Source: Pedobacter xixiisoli (GTDB lineage Bacteria > Bacteroidota > Bacteroidia > Sphingobacteriales > Sphingobacteriaceae). Taken from it: a stretch of 64,000 nt of DNA. Position 1 is the first letter of the stretch; each line of letters starts with the position of its first letter. This document shows positions 1 through 9,393 of this stretch, piece by piece. The notes under the pieces are model-generated. The model did no database searches. It saw nothing but the letters and a program-made list of their open reading frames with translations, and was not told the DNA's origin. The stretch spans positions 992,001 through 1,056,000 of the forward strand of contig NZ_OCMT01000001.1 of assembly GCF_900215335.1 (NCBI RefSeq). Reading direction: 5' to 3'. A program made the translations under genes and the position numbers.

Positions 1-358
1 CATTTGCTGCTCTTCGTTTTTCAAAATATCTGGCAATGGTTAAACCTGCAAAATAATTTTCTACCTTTTTACGCTTCCATAGCACAAGTAATGCAGCTAA
101 GGTTAGGGTAAGGGTAGCAGCTAAAAATCCTAAAACGTGACTCCCAAAGAATACTGATAAGGAGAAAGATAAGGTAATGCTGGTAAGAAAGATAACTAGC
201 AGCAAGCAAACAACAATCGAAGCATTGGTAATTAAGTCGGCTAAAAGTTTAAAAATAGCAAGTACTACTTTGTACTTTTGTGCTTGTATTCTTGCTTTAG
301 CGTGGTTTTTTGCGGTATTCCAATAATTAACGAAAAGTTGTCGTAGTTTTTTCTGCAT
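1..358 (-). CDS. Phage-holin-family-like small membrane protein, cut by the left window edge
   Basis: An ATG at 358-356 on the minus strand opens a frame that runs without a stop to the window edge (119 codons visible). The N-terminus is basic and polar (starts MQKKLRQLFVNYWNTAK). Two hydrophobic stretches follow, at about residues 45-65 and 70-90, separated by a short Gly-containing turn. After them comes a basic segment (LWKRKKVENYF). This two-helix hairpin with a cytoplasmic basic tail resembles the 'phage holin family' membrane proteins found singly in Bacteroidota chromosomes. Their role is unproven and does not imply a prophage. The C-terminus is outside the window, so family assignment is tentative. 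Confidence 0.6.
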   Translation of the reverse strand, partial: MQKKLRQLFVNYWNTAKNHAKARIQAQKYKVVLAIFKLLADLITNASIVVCLLLVIFLTSITLSFSLSVFFGSHVLGFLAATLTLTLAALLVLWKRKKVENYFAGLTIARYFEKRRAAN

Positions 359-768
359 AGTATTAAATTGAATAAGTCTAACCCTGTAACCGCAAAAAAT
401 GTTTGTAAAAACTTCATTTTGAAGAAATGAAGATGGTTTTAGGTCGAGTCAGATAAGGTTTTTTGAGCTCAGGCTTTTGCTTTTGAACAATAAATTTTCG
501 TTGTAATAATTGGTCTATTTTTTGCTTTTTAAAACTATATGGAATGATTGCCTCTAAAATCACAAACAGTTTAACGAGGTTCATTTCAATACATTTGGAT
601 TTTTTTAGAAGTTTTAAGTGCGTAATCAGCTCTATAACAATGTCAAAAGCTTTTTACTTTTGAATATTAATGTATTTGGTTGAATAATAAAAGTTAAGTA
701 ACTAGTTATACATGATTTGTTTTTAAGTCTAAAAAAAGACACGCTTTATTAACCGTAAACCAGCAATC
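359..768. other. Intergenic gap between the holin-like gene and the hybrid kinase
   Basis: This 410-base AT-rich gap separates divergently transcribed genes, so it should contain both promoters. I see one perfect 8-bp inverted repeat (412-419 with 425-432, 5-base loop), which has no T-run and is not a convincing terminator. The only open frame is the weak 56-codon candidate on the minus strand. No clear TAnnTTTG element could be fixed upstream of the kinase start. Confidence 0.5.
414..584 (-). CDS. Possible 56-residue small protein upstream of the holin-like gene
   Basis: An ATG at 584-582 opens a 56-codon frame ending in TGA at 416-414, on the same strand as the holin-like gene and 55 bases before it. 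The product would be strongly basic, with Lys/Gln-rich stretches (SFKKQKIDQLLQRKF) and a hydrophobic start (MNLVKLFVILEAII). I recognise no family. In AT-rich DNA an open frame of this length is uncommon but can arise by chance. No promoter-like -7 element is obvious. It is kept as a candidate because the surrounding 409-base gap otherwise has no gene. Confidence 0.22.
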   Translation of the reverse strand: MNLVKLFVILEAIIPYSFKKQKIDQLLQRKFIVQKQKPELKKPYLTRPKTIFISSK

Positions 769-3700
769 TTGAAAAATAATATTAACATCTCTACAACTAC
801 CGAGAAAATTAACTTCCCAAGTTTGCTATCTGCCTACAAAATTATAGGGACTGCTAACGAAGAAGAATTCGATCGAATTGCTAAGCTGGCCTCAATTGTT
901 TGCTCAACTCCAATTGCGTTAATTTCTTTTGCAGATACACAAAGGCACTGGTTTAAATCAAAAATTGGAATTCAATTAAACGAAGTTCCTATTGAATTAG
1001 ATTTGTTTAATGATCTGAAAACAAAAGAAGTATCTGAATTTAGCTTAGACGATGACTGGCAAAGTAAGCGAGCGCTAGCAATCCCAGAAATTGCTGATAT
1101 CCGTTTTTATGCTGGCTATCCTTTAATAGATGCCGAAGGTGTTGCCTTTGGCACATTAACCGTGATGGATTATCGTTCAAGAAGCCTAAATAAAGAACAA
1201 CGTACAGCGTTGGGCTTACTTGCTGAAAGCTTAATGACGCTACTGCTCGAACGTAAGAATAAAGAAGACTTAAGCTCTTTTGAGAAACTTTTTGAACTTT
1301 CTGGAGACATGTTGAGTTGGATTGGTGCAGATGGTTTGTTCAAAAAGGCAAATCCAGCTTTGCTTGATATGGTTGGCTTAACCCAAGAGCAAATGTGTGC
1401 GATTTCTTTGTTTGAGTTCATGCATCCAGACGACCACGAACATGCAATGACTTATCTCGAACGCATCAAGGCTGGAGAATCTGTAGTGAAATTTATATTT
1501 CGTGGAAAACATAAGACTGGAGAATATCGCTATGTACAGTGCACATGTAGTCCAGACCCCGAATCTGGTCAGTTTTTTACCTTGGCTCGTGATGTTACAC
1601 AGGAAGTTTTAAAAGATAAGCAGATTGAAGAAAGCGAAGCAAGATTTAGAACTGTATTTGAGGGGTCTCAATCTATGATTGCTACCCACGATTTGGATGG
1701 AACTTTGCTGTCCCTTAATCCCGCAGGTGCGGCAATGCTAGGTTTTAATGCCGATGAAATAAAAGATAAGACGCTTTTTGATGTTTTTCCTTCCACAGAA
1801 TGGGAGCGGTTACGCACATATTTGGAAGCTATTGCTATAGACGGAAAACGCCAGAACCAGTTGACTTTCAATTTGCCTAACGGCGATAGAAGAAGCATCA
1901 TTTTTAATCATTTACTGCATTTATCTGCCAAAGGCGACAGGTATGTGATTTCTAATGGAACTGATATTACAGAAAGGTACCTGATTGAAAAAGAACTTGA
2001 ACTGGCTAGGAATATGTTGGAAGAAACAAGTTCTGTCGCTGGAATTGGTGGATGGCAACTTAACGTCGAAAAACAGCAGCTTCACTGGAGCACCATCACC
2101 AAAGACATTCATGGCGTACCACAGTCTTATGAGCCTACTTTGGAATCTGCCATCCATTTTTATACTGAATCAAGTAGAGAGTTGATCCAAACTGCTGTAG
2201 ATGCAGCAATGAAAGACAATAAAAAATGGGATTTAGAATTACAGATTACCACTGCGCAAGGTAAAACAATATGGGTTAGAGCGTTGGGGAAAGCTGAATT
2301 CGAAAATGGTGTCTGTAAAAGACTTTACGGTACTTTTCAAGATATTGATGAGAAAAAAACAATACAGCTGGAGATGCAAAAATCCCAGGCGATACTGTCT
2401 GCTTTTGTGCAACACACGCCAGTAGCAGTTGCTATGTTAGATAAACAAATGAATTACATTGCCGCCAGTAACCGTTGGATATCAGATTTTTCATTGGAAG
2501 ATTCTTTTGCTTTAGGGAAATCTTACTACGAACTTTTCCCTACACTTTCTGATGAAGCAAAAGCTCGACACCAACGTGTATTGGCAGGTGCTTTAGAGGC
2601 ATCTGCAGAAGATAAAACTACACTTGCTGATTTTGCTAAAGTTCGTCACGTAGCTTGGGAAATGCGACCTTGGTTTGAGTTTGATGATGCTATTGGTGGC
2701 ATGATGATTTCTGCACAGGATGTGAGTGATTTGGTAGAGCAACGAGAGGAAATAAAAAAGGCAAAACTAATAGCTGATGATGCTAATAGAGCTAAATCTG
2801 AGTTTTTGGCCAACATGAGCCATGAAATTAGAACGCCACTTAACGGTGTGATTGGTTTCAGCGATTTACTTCAAAAAACGGAACTTTCCACAACTCAACA
2901 GCAATATGTCAGCATTGTTAACCAGTCGGCATCGGCGTTGTTAACTTTGATAGACGATGTATTGGATTTTTCGAAGATAGAAGCAGGGAAGTTGGAATTG
3001 GATATCGAGCCTTGTGATATCGTTGAAGTAGCACATCAGGCAGCAGATATTCTCACTTATCAAGTGCAGAAAAAAGGATTGCAGATGAAACTGGGCTTAG
3101 CCGATGATTTGCCAAAAACCGTGCTTGCAGATGGGAGTAGGCTGAAACAGGTCTTACTCAATTTATTGTCTAATGCTTCGAAATTCACAGAAGAAGGAAG
3201 TATAGAACTAGATGTAGCTTTACAATTTGCTACAGCTACCGAAGTTACACTTCGATTTTCAGTTCATGATACGGGCATAGGTATCAGGAAAGAGCACCAA
3301 CATAAAATATTCGATGCTTTTACACAGGAAGAGCGTTATACGGCCAAACGTTATGGAGGCACTGGGCTAGGTCTATCGATCTCGAATAAATTATTGGCAA
3401 TGATGGGGAGCAAGCTGCAATTAGAAAGTGAATTAGAAAAGGGGAGTATCTTCTTTTTCGATTTGAAGCTTCCGTTGGCTAAATCTTCAAAAAAACCGGA
3501 TCGTGTTGATATGAAGTTTAACTTGGATAAACAACAAACCATCGATAGTTTAATGGGAAGTAAGCTTCACATATTAGTTGCAGAAGATAATGCCATTAAT
3601 ATGATGTTAACTGCAGCCATGTTAAATAGAATTGTACCAAATGCACAATTAACGAAAGTAACTAACGGAAAAGAGGCGCTGGAAGCTTGTAAGTTGAGCA

Positions 3701-3936
3701 TGCCCGATTTAATTTTAATGGACTTGCAAATGCCCCTAATGAATGGCTACGAAGCTACAAACGAAATACGACAGCTGGAAAAAGGAAATACAGTGCCTGT
3801 AATTGCGCTAACAGCAAGCCATACTATGAATGAAGTAGATAAATCAAAGAAAAATGGAATGAACGATTTCATAGCAAAGCCCATCGTTGAGAAAACTTTT
3901 TCGGCGGCAATCTTAAAATGGATTAAAAAAGACTAA
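769..3936 (+). CDS. Hybrid sensor histidine kinase / response regulator with GAF and multiple PAS domains
   Basis: This 1055-residue protein has no signal peptide or membrane helix, so it is probably a cytosolic sensor. Domains in order: GAF-like (about 25-165), a series of about four PAS/PAC modules (about 170-660), HisKA with the H-box around His685 (NMSHEIRTPLNGVIGFS), HATPase_c with N-box (LLNLLSNASKFT), G1 (DTGIGI) and G2 (GGTGLGLSI), and a C-terminal receiver (about 935-1053) with Asp985 (LILMDLQMPLMNG) and the conserved Lys (FIAKPI). All catalytic residues needed for autophosphorylation and intramolecular phosphotransfer are present. The start must be TTG at 769, because an in-frame stop lies at 730 and no ATG occurs near the N-terminus. 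There is no DNA-binding output domain and no adjacent HPt or regulator gene, so the downstream partner is unknown. Confidence 0.93.
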   Translation: MKNNINISTTTEKINFPSLLSAYKIIGTANEEEFDRIAKLASIVCSTPIALISFADTQRHWFKSKIGIQLNEVPIELDLFNDLKTKEVSEFSLDDDWQSKRALAIPEIADIRFYAGYPLIDAEGVAFGTLTVMDYRSRSLNKEQRTALGLLAESLMTLLLERKNKEDLSSFEKLFELSGDMLSWIGADGLFKKANPALLDMVGLTQEQMCAISLFEFMHPDDHEHAMTYLERIKAGESVVKFIFRGKHKTGEYRYVQCTCSPDPESGQFFTLARDVTQEVLKDKQIEESEARFRTVFEGSQSMIATHDLDGTLLSLNPAGAAMLGFNADEIKDKTLFDVFPSTEWERLRTYLEAIAIDGKRQNQLTFNLPNGDRRSIIFNHLLHLSAKGDRYVISNGTDITERYLIEKELELARNMLEETSSVAGIGGWQLNVEKQQLHWSTITKDIHGVPQSYEPTLESAIHFYTESSRELIQTAVDAAMKDNKKWDLELQITTAQGKTIWVRALGKAEFENGVCKRLYGTFQDIDEKKTIQLEMQKSQAILSAFVQHTPVAVAMLDKQMNYIAASNRWISDFSLEDSFALGKSYYELFPTLSDEAKARHQRVLAGALEASAEDKTTLADFAKVRHVAWEMRPWFEFDDAIGGMMISAQDVSDLVEQREEIKKAKLIADDANRAKSEFLANMSHEIRTPLNGVIGFSDLLQKTELSTTQQQYVSIVNQSASALLTLIDDVLDFSKIEAGKLELDIEPCDIVEVAHQAADILTYQVQKKGLQMKLGLADDLPKTVLADGSRLKQVLLNLLSNASKFTEEGSIELDVALQFATATEVTLRFSVHDTGIGIRKEHQHKIFDAFTQEERYTAKRYGGTGLGLSISNKLLAMMGSKLQLESELEKGSIFFFDLKLPLAKSSKKPDRVDMKFNLDKQQTIDSLMGSKLHILVAEDNAINMMLTAAMLNRIVPNAQLTKVTNGKEALEACKLSMPDLILMDLQMPLMNGYEATNEIRQLEKGNTVPVIALTASHTMNEVDKSKKNGMNDFIAKPIVEKTFSAAILKWIKKD

Positions 3937-4032
3937 TATATTTTATATTCGCTTCATCATTTAATTTCTCGTTGAAGATTGAAATATTGATTACGTTTGT
4001 GAACCCTTAAATAACTATCTCACCTTTTGCTA

Positions 4033-5064
4033 ATGACTGGATATCATCAGTTGCTTTTCTTTTTTAGTGCTTTGGGCGCTTTTAATGGCTTTTTACTTTC
4101 GATTTACTTCGCCGTTAACGCTAAAAAGAAACATTTTGCAAACTATTTTCTGTCTCTCTTGCTGTTGGTTTTAAGCGTTCGAATTGTCAAGTCGGTATTT
4201 TTTTATTTTAACCCCAATGTTTCTAATGTTTTTATCCAAATTGGACTTTCTGCCTGTGCACTAATCGGACCCTTTCTTTTTTTATACCTTAAATCTTACA
4301 CTACAAATGAAAAAATAAATTGGGTAAAACATATATTGCCTTATGCCTTCATCGTTACCGTGTTGGGTGTTGTTTATCCTTACTTTGAAAATAATAACTT
4401 GTGGGTTAGATGGATTATTAATGGCATATACGCACAGTGGTTCATTTACATCGCTTTTTCCTTTAAATACATCCGCCCAATTGTTAAAAAAATAAAGGAA
4501 AAAGAAAGTTTAAAGAAGATAGATGTTTGGTTCCTTAGCATTTATTTAGGCATTGCATTTATATGGCTAGCTTATGCAGTTGCAACTTACACCTCCTACA
4601 TCGTTGGCGCTTTATCATTCTCATTTATACTCTATTTAGTTATTTTACTTTTCATTTTTAGAAATAGTAAAGAATCTACTTTCTTAATAGAAAAGGAACG
4701 GTATAAAAACAAAGAAATCGATAAGGAAACAATGGCTTTAATTGACCAAAAACTTTCTATTATTATTGAAAAAGAATTGTTCCTTAATTCAAATTTCTCG
4801 CTTGAAGATGCTTCCAAAGAACTAAAGGTGACGAAACATTTGTTGTCGCAATATGTAAATGAAGTACTAGGGAAGTCTTTTTCCAATCTGATTAAAGATT
4901 ATAGAATCGAGAAAGCGAAACGTTTGTTAGAAACCGAGAAAAACTACACCATCGAAAGCTTAGGCTACGATAGTGGATTCAATTCTAAATCAACTTTCTT
5001 TACTGCATTTAAGAAAAACACAGGCTTAACGCCAGCAGAATATCAAAAAGCACACTCCAAATAA
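4033..5064 (+). CDS. Membrane-anchored AraC-family transcriptional regulator
   Basis: The protein (343 residues from the ATG at 4033) has about six to seven hydrophobic helices in residues 5-215 and a charged linker. An AraC-type double helix-turn-helix occupies the C-terminal 100 residues, including the family signature around YDSGFNSKSTFFTAFKKNTG and the final LTPAEYQK. This layout (multi-TM sensor plus AraC HTH) is common in Bacteroidota. An alternative TTG start 6 bases upstream is less likely than the ATG. The gene sits 103 bases before an outer-membrane barrel gene on the same strand, so that gene is the obvious candidate target. The ligand is unknown. Confidence 0.88.
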   Translation: MTGYHQLLFFFSALGAFNGFLLSIYFAVNAKKKHFANYFLSLLLLVLSVRIVKSVFFYFNPNVSNVFIQIGLSACALIGPFLFLYLKSYTTNEKINWVKHILPYAFIVTVLGVVYPYFENNNLWVRWIINGIYAQWFIYIAFSFKYIRPIVKKIKEKESLKKIDVWFLSIYLGIAFIWLAYAVATYTSYIVGALSFSFILYLVILLFIFRNSKESTFLIEKERYKNKEIDKETMALIDQKLSIIIEKELFLNSNFSLEDASKELKVTKHLLSQYVNEVLGKSFSNLIKDYRIEKAKRLLETEKNYTIESLGYDSGFNSKSTFFTAFKKNTGLTPAEYQKAHSK

Positions 5065-5167
5065 GTTCAATTTTATAAAGCAGAACTTCAATTCTATCAA
5101 CTAGAAATCTTTAAAATATCGGCTCATTGATATTTGCACTCATTATTAAAAAGATAAAATTTTAAAA

Positions 5168-7564
5168 ATGAGAAAAGCGTTTTTATTGATGGTGTTTATG
5201 GTATTTGCTTTCTGCAATGCATTAAATGCTCAAATTAAAATTTCGGGCAAAGTACTTACGCTCGAAAAAAATCCCTTAGAATATGCAGAAGTTGCGCTGC
5301 TGTCTGATAAAGCTATACCACTTGTAAGTCACATAACAAATGAGAATGGAGAATTTGTGATTGACTTTAAAAAAGGGGTCTACAAATTAGAAATTCGCCA
5401 ATTTAAACAGGTGCTATATACAAAAGATATAGAACTGAATTCCGATTTTGATGCAGGAACTATCACAGTTGATGTTACAAGTATTTTGGGAACCGTTACA
5501 ATTTACAAAAAGAAAGAACTAGTAGAAAGAAAAATTGATAGGCTCGTTTTTAATATAGAAAACACGATTAGCGCTGTTGGCGGAGATGCGTTAGACGCAT
5601 TAAAAATAACACCTGGAGTATCGGTTAGAAACGAAAATATCACCATCGTTGGTAAACAATCAATTAGGGTAATGGTTGATGATAAGATATTGGAGCTTGG
5701 AACGGAAGATTTGGCAAGTTTCCTAAGGTCAATTCCAGCAGATAATATCAAAAACATAGAAGTAATTACTACTCCGCCTGCTAAATATGATGCTGCAGGT
5801 GGCAGTGGGCTTATTAATATCAAATTGAAAAAGGCGCAGTCAGATGCTTGGAGTCTATCTTTAGGAAGTACTTATCTGCGAAGATACAATGAGGGGGAAG
5901 GAGCTGTAACAAGTAACTTCATGTACAGCAAGAATAGGTTAAGTCTTTCGTCTTCATTTAATTATAGAGACGGCGGCGAAACATTTGATTATCAGGATTA
6001 CAACTCTTTTCCAGATGATATATGGAATACAAAACAAGTGTTTAACCGGAAGTTCAAAAGATTTAACGGCGTATTAGGAATGCAGTATTCGGCAACTGAT
6101 CATTGGATGTTAGGCTTTCAATATATCGCTAACTTGAATAAAACACATACCAACCGACCTGCAAAATCATCAGTTTTTAATTATAATAACGATATACCTT
6201 TTAACGAAATCTTATCACTTAATACTGCCGGCCAAAAGCCGCAATTTAATTCTATAAATTTATTTAATGAGTTTAAGCTTGATTCTGCTGGGAAAAAGAT
6301 AATCCTGAATTTAGATTACTTTAATTATGCAAATAATGATACAAGACCATATGAAGGGACTTCAGTAATGAATAATCCTTATGCTATTCAATATTTCAAA
6401 GGAATTAATGATAATGAGCAAAAAACCAATAATTATTCAGGTAAAGTTGACGTCGAATTGCCAACAAAATTCGCTAATTGGAGTACGGGAGCAAAGGTTT
6501 CTGTTTCTAACACAGCAAACAACATCTCTGCTTTTAATAGCGGTTTGGTAAATAGTCCGATAACGAGTATGCCACAAACGAGCCATCAATTTAATTACAA
6601 TGAAGATGTGCAGGCACTTTATTTTTCTGGGAGCAAGAAATTAAAGAATAATTTAGAAGCTCAGATTGGGCTTAGAATGGAAGCTACGCAAACGAAGTCT
6701 TACAATGGAAATTCAAATCAATCTTTGAGTTACAATTACGCCAAGCTATTTCCTACTGTTAATTTAGCCTATGCTCCGGCTGGAAATTCAACTTATAGGT
6801 TTAGCTACGGCAGAAGAATAGCTCGACCTAATTTTGCAGAACTGAATCCAAATGTGACCTACATCACCCAATTTCTAACCATAGAGGGTAATCAAGTGTT
6901 AAGACCTTATTTTATAGATAATTTCGAATTTATTTATTCTTACAAAAAACTTGAAAGTAAGTTATATTACAGCATAGAAAACGATGTATTTAACCAATTA
7001 GGATTACCGGATGTAAATACCAACCGCATTCGTTTGATTTATAAAAACATCTTTAACCTGAAGAGATATGGTTTTTCAGAATCGTTTACCTTCGATAAAA
7101 TTAGCTGGTGGAACAGTACCAATATGCTAAATGTGAATTATACAACTGTACAAACTATCGATTCGTCAGCAAAGGGTGCAGATGGTTTTACTTCATTTTT
7201 CACCACTAATAACGACTTTACTTTAAATAAAGCTAAAACGGTATCCTTTAATCTAGGTTTCGATTATTATATGTCTGGTGCATACGGCATAGATAGAATC
7301 AAACCATTTACTTCCACTTCGGTTGCTATTCAGTACCTGTTGCTCAATAAAGATTTAAGGATAAACCTAAGAGCCAATGATATTTTCAGATCAGACAGAT
7401 TTAGGTTCAGCTCAACTGTGAACGGGGTTCATAGAAGTTCTAACTATTATTTTGATACCAGATTGTTTCAATTGTCGGTAAACTACAAATTCGGCAGTAA
7501 TAAAATCGATGTTAAAAAGAGGCGAACTGGAAACGAAGAGGAGAGGGCAAGGACTGGAAATTAA
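5168..7564 (+). CDS. Outer-membrane beta-barrel protein of the TonB-dependent receptor superfamily
   Basis: This 798-residue protein begins with a signal peptide (cleavage expected after NALNAQ, residue about 22). A carboxypeptidase-regulatory-like beta-sandwich follows (about 24-100), then a plug-like domain (about 115-215, with VITTPPAKYDAAGGSGLINI) and a long aromatic-rich barrel ending near YKFGSNK. The tail after the barrel is basic and ends with a repeated RTGN motif; as I recall, this type of charged tail is usual for the 'outer membrane beta-barrel' subfamily (OMP_b-brl_3). No SusD partner is adjacent, so glycan import is not specifically supported. Position after the AraC-type regulator suggests regulated expression. 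A terminator follows at 7594-7624. Confidence 0.88.
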   Translation: MRKAFLLMVFMVFAFCNALNAQIKISGKVLTLEKNPLEYAEVALLSDKAIPLVSHITNENGEFVIDFKKGVYKLEIRQFKQVLYTKDIELNSDFDAGTITVDVTSILGTVTIYKKKELVERKIDRLVFNIENTISAVGGDALDALKITPGVSVRNENITIVGKQSIRVMVDDKILELGTEDLASFLRSIPADNIKNIEVITTPPAKYDAAGGSGLINIKLKKAQSDAWSLSLGSTYLRRYNEGEGAVTSNFMYSKNRLSLSSSFNYRDGGETFDYQDYNSFPDDIWNTKQVFNRKFKRFNGVLGMQYSATDHWMLGFQYIANLNKTHTNRPAKSSVFNYNNDIPFNEILSLNTAGQKPQFNSINLFNEFKLDSAGKKIILNLDYFNYANNDTRPYEGTSVMNNPYAIQYFKGINDNEQKTNNYSGKVDVELPTKFANWSTGAKVSVSNTANNISAFNSGLVNSPITSMPQTSHQFNYNEDVQALYFSGSKKLKNNLEAQIGLRMEATQTKSYNGNSNQSLSYNYAKLFPTVNLAYAPAGNSTYRFSYGRRIARPNFAELNPNVTYITQFLTIEGNQVLRPYFIDNFEFIYSYKKLESKLYYSIENDVFNQLGLPDVNTNRIRLIYKNIFNLKRYGFSESFTFDKISWWNSTNMLNVNYTTVQTIDSSAKGADGFTSFFTTNNDFTLNKAKTVSFNLGFDYYMSGAYGIDRIKPFTSTSVAIQYLLLNKDLRINLRANDIFRSDRFRFSSTVNGVHRSSNYYFDTRLFQLSVNYKFGSNKIDVKKRRTGNEEERARTGN

Positions 7565-7593
7565 TAGAAATAAATTAAAATATAACAAAAACG

Positions 7594-7624
7594 AAAAGCT
7601 TTGCAGAAATGTGAAGCTTTTTTT
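7594..7624 (+). terminator. Rho-independent terminator after the outer-membrane barrel gene
   Basis: An 8-bp stem (AAAAGCTT at 7594-7601 with AAGCTTTT at 7614-7621) is followed directly by a T-run. It lies about 30 bases after the stop of the barrel gene and separates it from the Ter operon. Confidence 0.75.
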
Positions 7625-7795
7625 GGTTTAGGTAAGGAATGAAATATAACTCCGTCCTAAAATCCGTTGTTTAGCAAATACTTGGCACAGTTGCAGGAAT
7701 GGTATCTACGGTGACTTTTCGCCTAAAATCCTTTAATTTTAAACTTAATTAGAGATTTGTGGTTTAAGAATTTATAAAAACTTAAACTAATTAAG

Positions 7796-7826
7796 TTGCT
7801 AAGGGAAGTATTAAATTTTATATTTA
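7796..7826 (+). promoter_or_regulatory. Putative Bacteroidota-type promoter of the Ter operon
   Basis: A TTG (7796-7798) lies 20 bases upstream of TATATTTA (7819-7826). This matches the Bacteroidota -33/-7 arrangement (TTTG, 19-21 bases, TAnnTTTG) except for the last -7 base. The ATG of the first operon gene is at 7845, giving a predicted leader of roughly a dozen bases. It is the best candidate for driving the whole 7845-19915 operon. Confidence 0.45.
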
Positions 7827-7844
7827 CGCTTATTTGAACGTATA

Positions 7845-8558
7845 ATGTTTAACGAACAGCTATTACAAGATTTCAGTAAATACAGACATATTTCATTTGA
7901 TTTATGGCTTACGCTCATTAGGTCAAATCCAGAATATAAACCTAAAAGAAACCAGCTTTTTAGAGATTTTTTTGCGATAGATAAACCTATCGAGGAAGTT
8001 GCCGCTGTCATTAGAAAATTCGATATCCTTACCAATGGTATCAATGAAAAGGTAAATCGAAATTTTGATACTTACGAAATCTATTGCTTAATTCTCGATG
8101 CCTTAGAGGTCAAATTGGAGAGTTATCAGCGTCAACAACTAGAAGATTTTTACAAACATACCGAAGAATTGATGATGCAGTACAAACCATTACTGCTAGA
8201 CGATAACTTGCCTAAGTTTTTAAAGCAATTGCACGATGATGGCAAAACCATGAACATCTTGAGCAATACCGCTTTTATTAAAGGCAGTTCATTGCGCCAC
8301 ATTATCGCACATTATCAACTCGATAGCTATTTCGCATTTCAGGCTTTTTCAGATGAAACTGGCTTTTCAAAACCTGGGCTAGCAATGTACGAATACGCCT
8401 ATCAAAATATCAAACTATTAGCGCCAATAGAAAAGCATGAAGTACTCCACGTGGGAGATAATGTAGTGTCCGATTATAACGGAGCGCTTGCTTATGGATT
8501 TGATGCTTATCTAATCACACACAAAACAACAGATGAATCTAAGTTACAGCCGCTATAA
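7845..8558 (+). CDS. HAD-superfamily hydrolase, first gene of the Ter operon
   Basis: This 237-residue protein has the HAD motif series: motif I HISFDLWLTLI (nucleophile Asp19), motif II LSNTAF, the conserved Lys in GFSKPGLAMYEYA, and motif IV HVGDNVVSDYNGA. The second motif-I aspartate, which acts as general acid/base in HAD phosphatases, is replaced by Trp21. Haloacid-dehalogenase and phosphonatase members also lack that Asp, so a classical phosphatase activity is doubtful. HAD proteins next to phosphoribosyltransferases are known companions of TerD-type systems and have been proposed to act in nucleotide-like metabolite processing; that role is inference here. The 3' end overlaps the next gene by 26 bases, indicating co-translation. 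Confidence 0.88.
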   Translation: MFNEQLLQDFSKYRHISFDLWLTLIRSNPEYKPKRNQLFRDFFAIDKPIEEVAAVIRKFDILTNGINEKVNRNFDTYEIYCLILDALEVKLESYQRQQLEDFYKHTEELMMQYKPLLLDDNLPKFLKQLHDDGKTMNILSNTAFIKGSSLRHIIAHYQLDSYFAFQAFSDETGFSKPGLAMYEYAYQNIKLLAPIEKHEVLHVGDNVVSDYNGALAYGFDAYLITHKTTDESKLQPL

Positions 8559-9393
8559 AATTACCGACAAAAATAATTGTCCTTTCTCAGAAAGCGAATA
8601 CAGTAAGTTTAAGTTTGGAGATAGTGCTATCGCCAGAAAATTTGCCGACGAATTATTCGATGGTTTCATTGCAGAACATAAAGACCTCATTTTATCGAAT
8701 GAAGAAATTGTAATTCTGCCAAGCCCTTATCATTCTATACCTACGGCATCAAATTACCTTAGTTTCTATTTTAAAACTAAAATGAATACCTTTCTTTATG
8801 AGCATAACAGAAAGGCATTGGTAGAATCTAAAATTTATCGAAATCAAACCTATACCACCGATTATGGTAATCTAGATTATGAACAAAGGGTAAAACTAAT
8901 TGCCAATGATACCTATTACATCGATAGAAATTTTATAGATGGCAAGCTGTGTCTGTTTTTAGATGATATTAAGATTACCGGTAGTCACGAGCATATCGTA
9001 AAAAAGATATTGGAACAGTACAATGTTCAGGGAAAATTTGTATTTATGTATTATGCTGAACTGAAAAATAGCGATATACACCCTAATATTGAAAATTATT
9101 ACAATTATTTTTACGTTAAGGATATTGAAAGTCTAAGCACAATTATTAACGCTCAGTCATTTGTGTTCAATACCCGTACGGTAAAGTACATTTTAAAACT
9201 AGAAAAAAGTGAGTTGTTGCTGTTGGTAGCGCAAGTTGAAGATACGTTGTTAGAGCAACTTTTTCATCTGGCGGTAAGCAATAATTACCATACCATAGCA
9301 GATTACCAAGAAAATCTCGCTTATATTAACCAAAGTATAAAAAATAAAATAACGCATAATTATGGCTATCAATTTACAGAAGGGTCAACGTGA
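8533..9393 (+). CDS. Phosphoribosyltransferase-like protein of the Ter system
   Basis: This 286-residue protein carries the PRTase PRPP-binding loop FLDDIKITG (residues 142-150): hydrophobic strand, two acidic residues, then TG. An upstream LPSPYHSIPTASNY segment could form part of the substrate pocket. No signal peptide or TM helix is seen, so it is cytosolic. It overlaps both neighbours (26 bases with the HAD gene, 32 with terD), so the three are almost certainly one translational unit. PRTase plus HAD genes are reported partners of Ter operons, where they are thought to make or modify a nucleoside-like metabolite. The substrate cannot be read from sequence. The C-terminal about 90 residues have no recognised motif. 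Confidence 0.8.
   Translation: MNLSYSRYKITDKNNCPFSESEYSKFKFGDSAIARKFADELFDGFIAEHKDLILSNEEIVILPSPYHSIPTASNYLSFYFKTKMNTFLYEHNRKALVESKIYRNQTYTTDYGNLDYEQRVKLIANDTYYIDRNFIDGKLCLFLDDIKITGSHEHIVKKILEQYNVQGKFVFMYYAELKNSDIHPNIENYYNYFYVKDIESLSTIINAQSFVFNTRTVKYILKLEKSELLLLVAQVEDTLLEQLFHLAVSNNYHTIADYQENLAYINQSIKNKITHNYGYQFTEGST

Noticed and set aside
1-358. Holin-like gene as evidence of a prophage
   Set aside because: No other phage gene lies near it, and single holin-family genes are usual in Bacteroidota chromosomes.
265-417. 50-codon minus-strand frame starting at 417 with a hydrophobic N-terminus
   Set aside because: Most of it overlaps the holin-like gene in another frame, and the ATGA overlap with the 56-codon candidate is explained by the local hairpin.
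5503-5823. 106-residue antisense frame in the outer-membrane barrel gene
   Set aside because: Shadow of the plug-domain coding sequence; no support as a gene.
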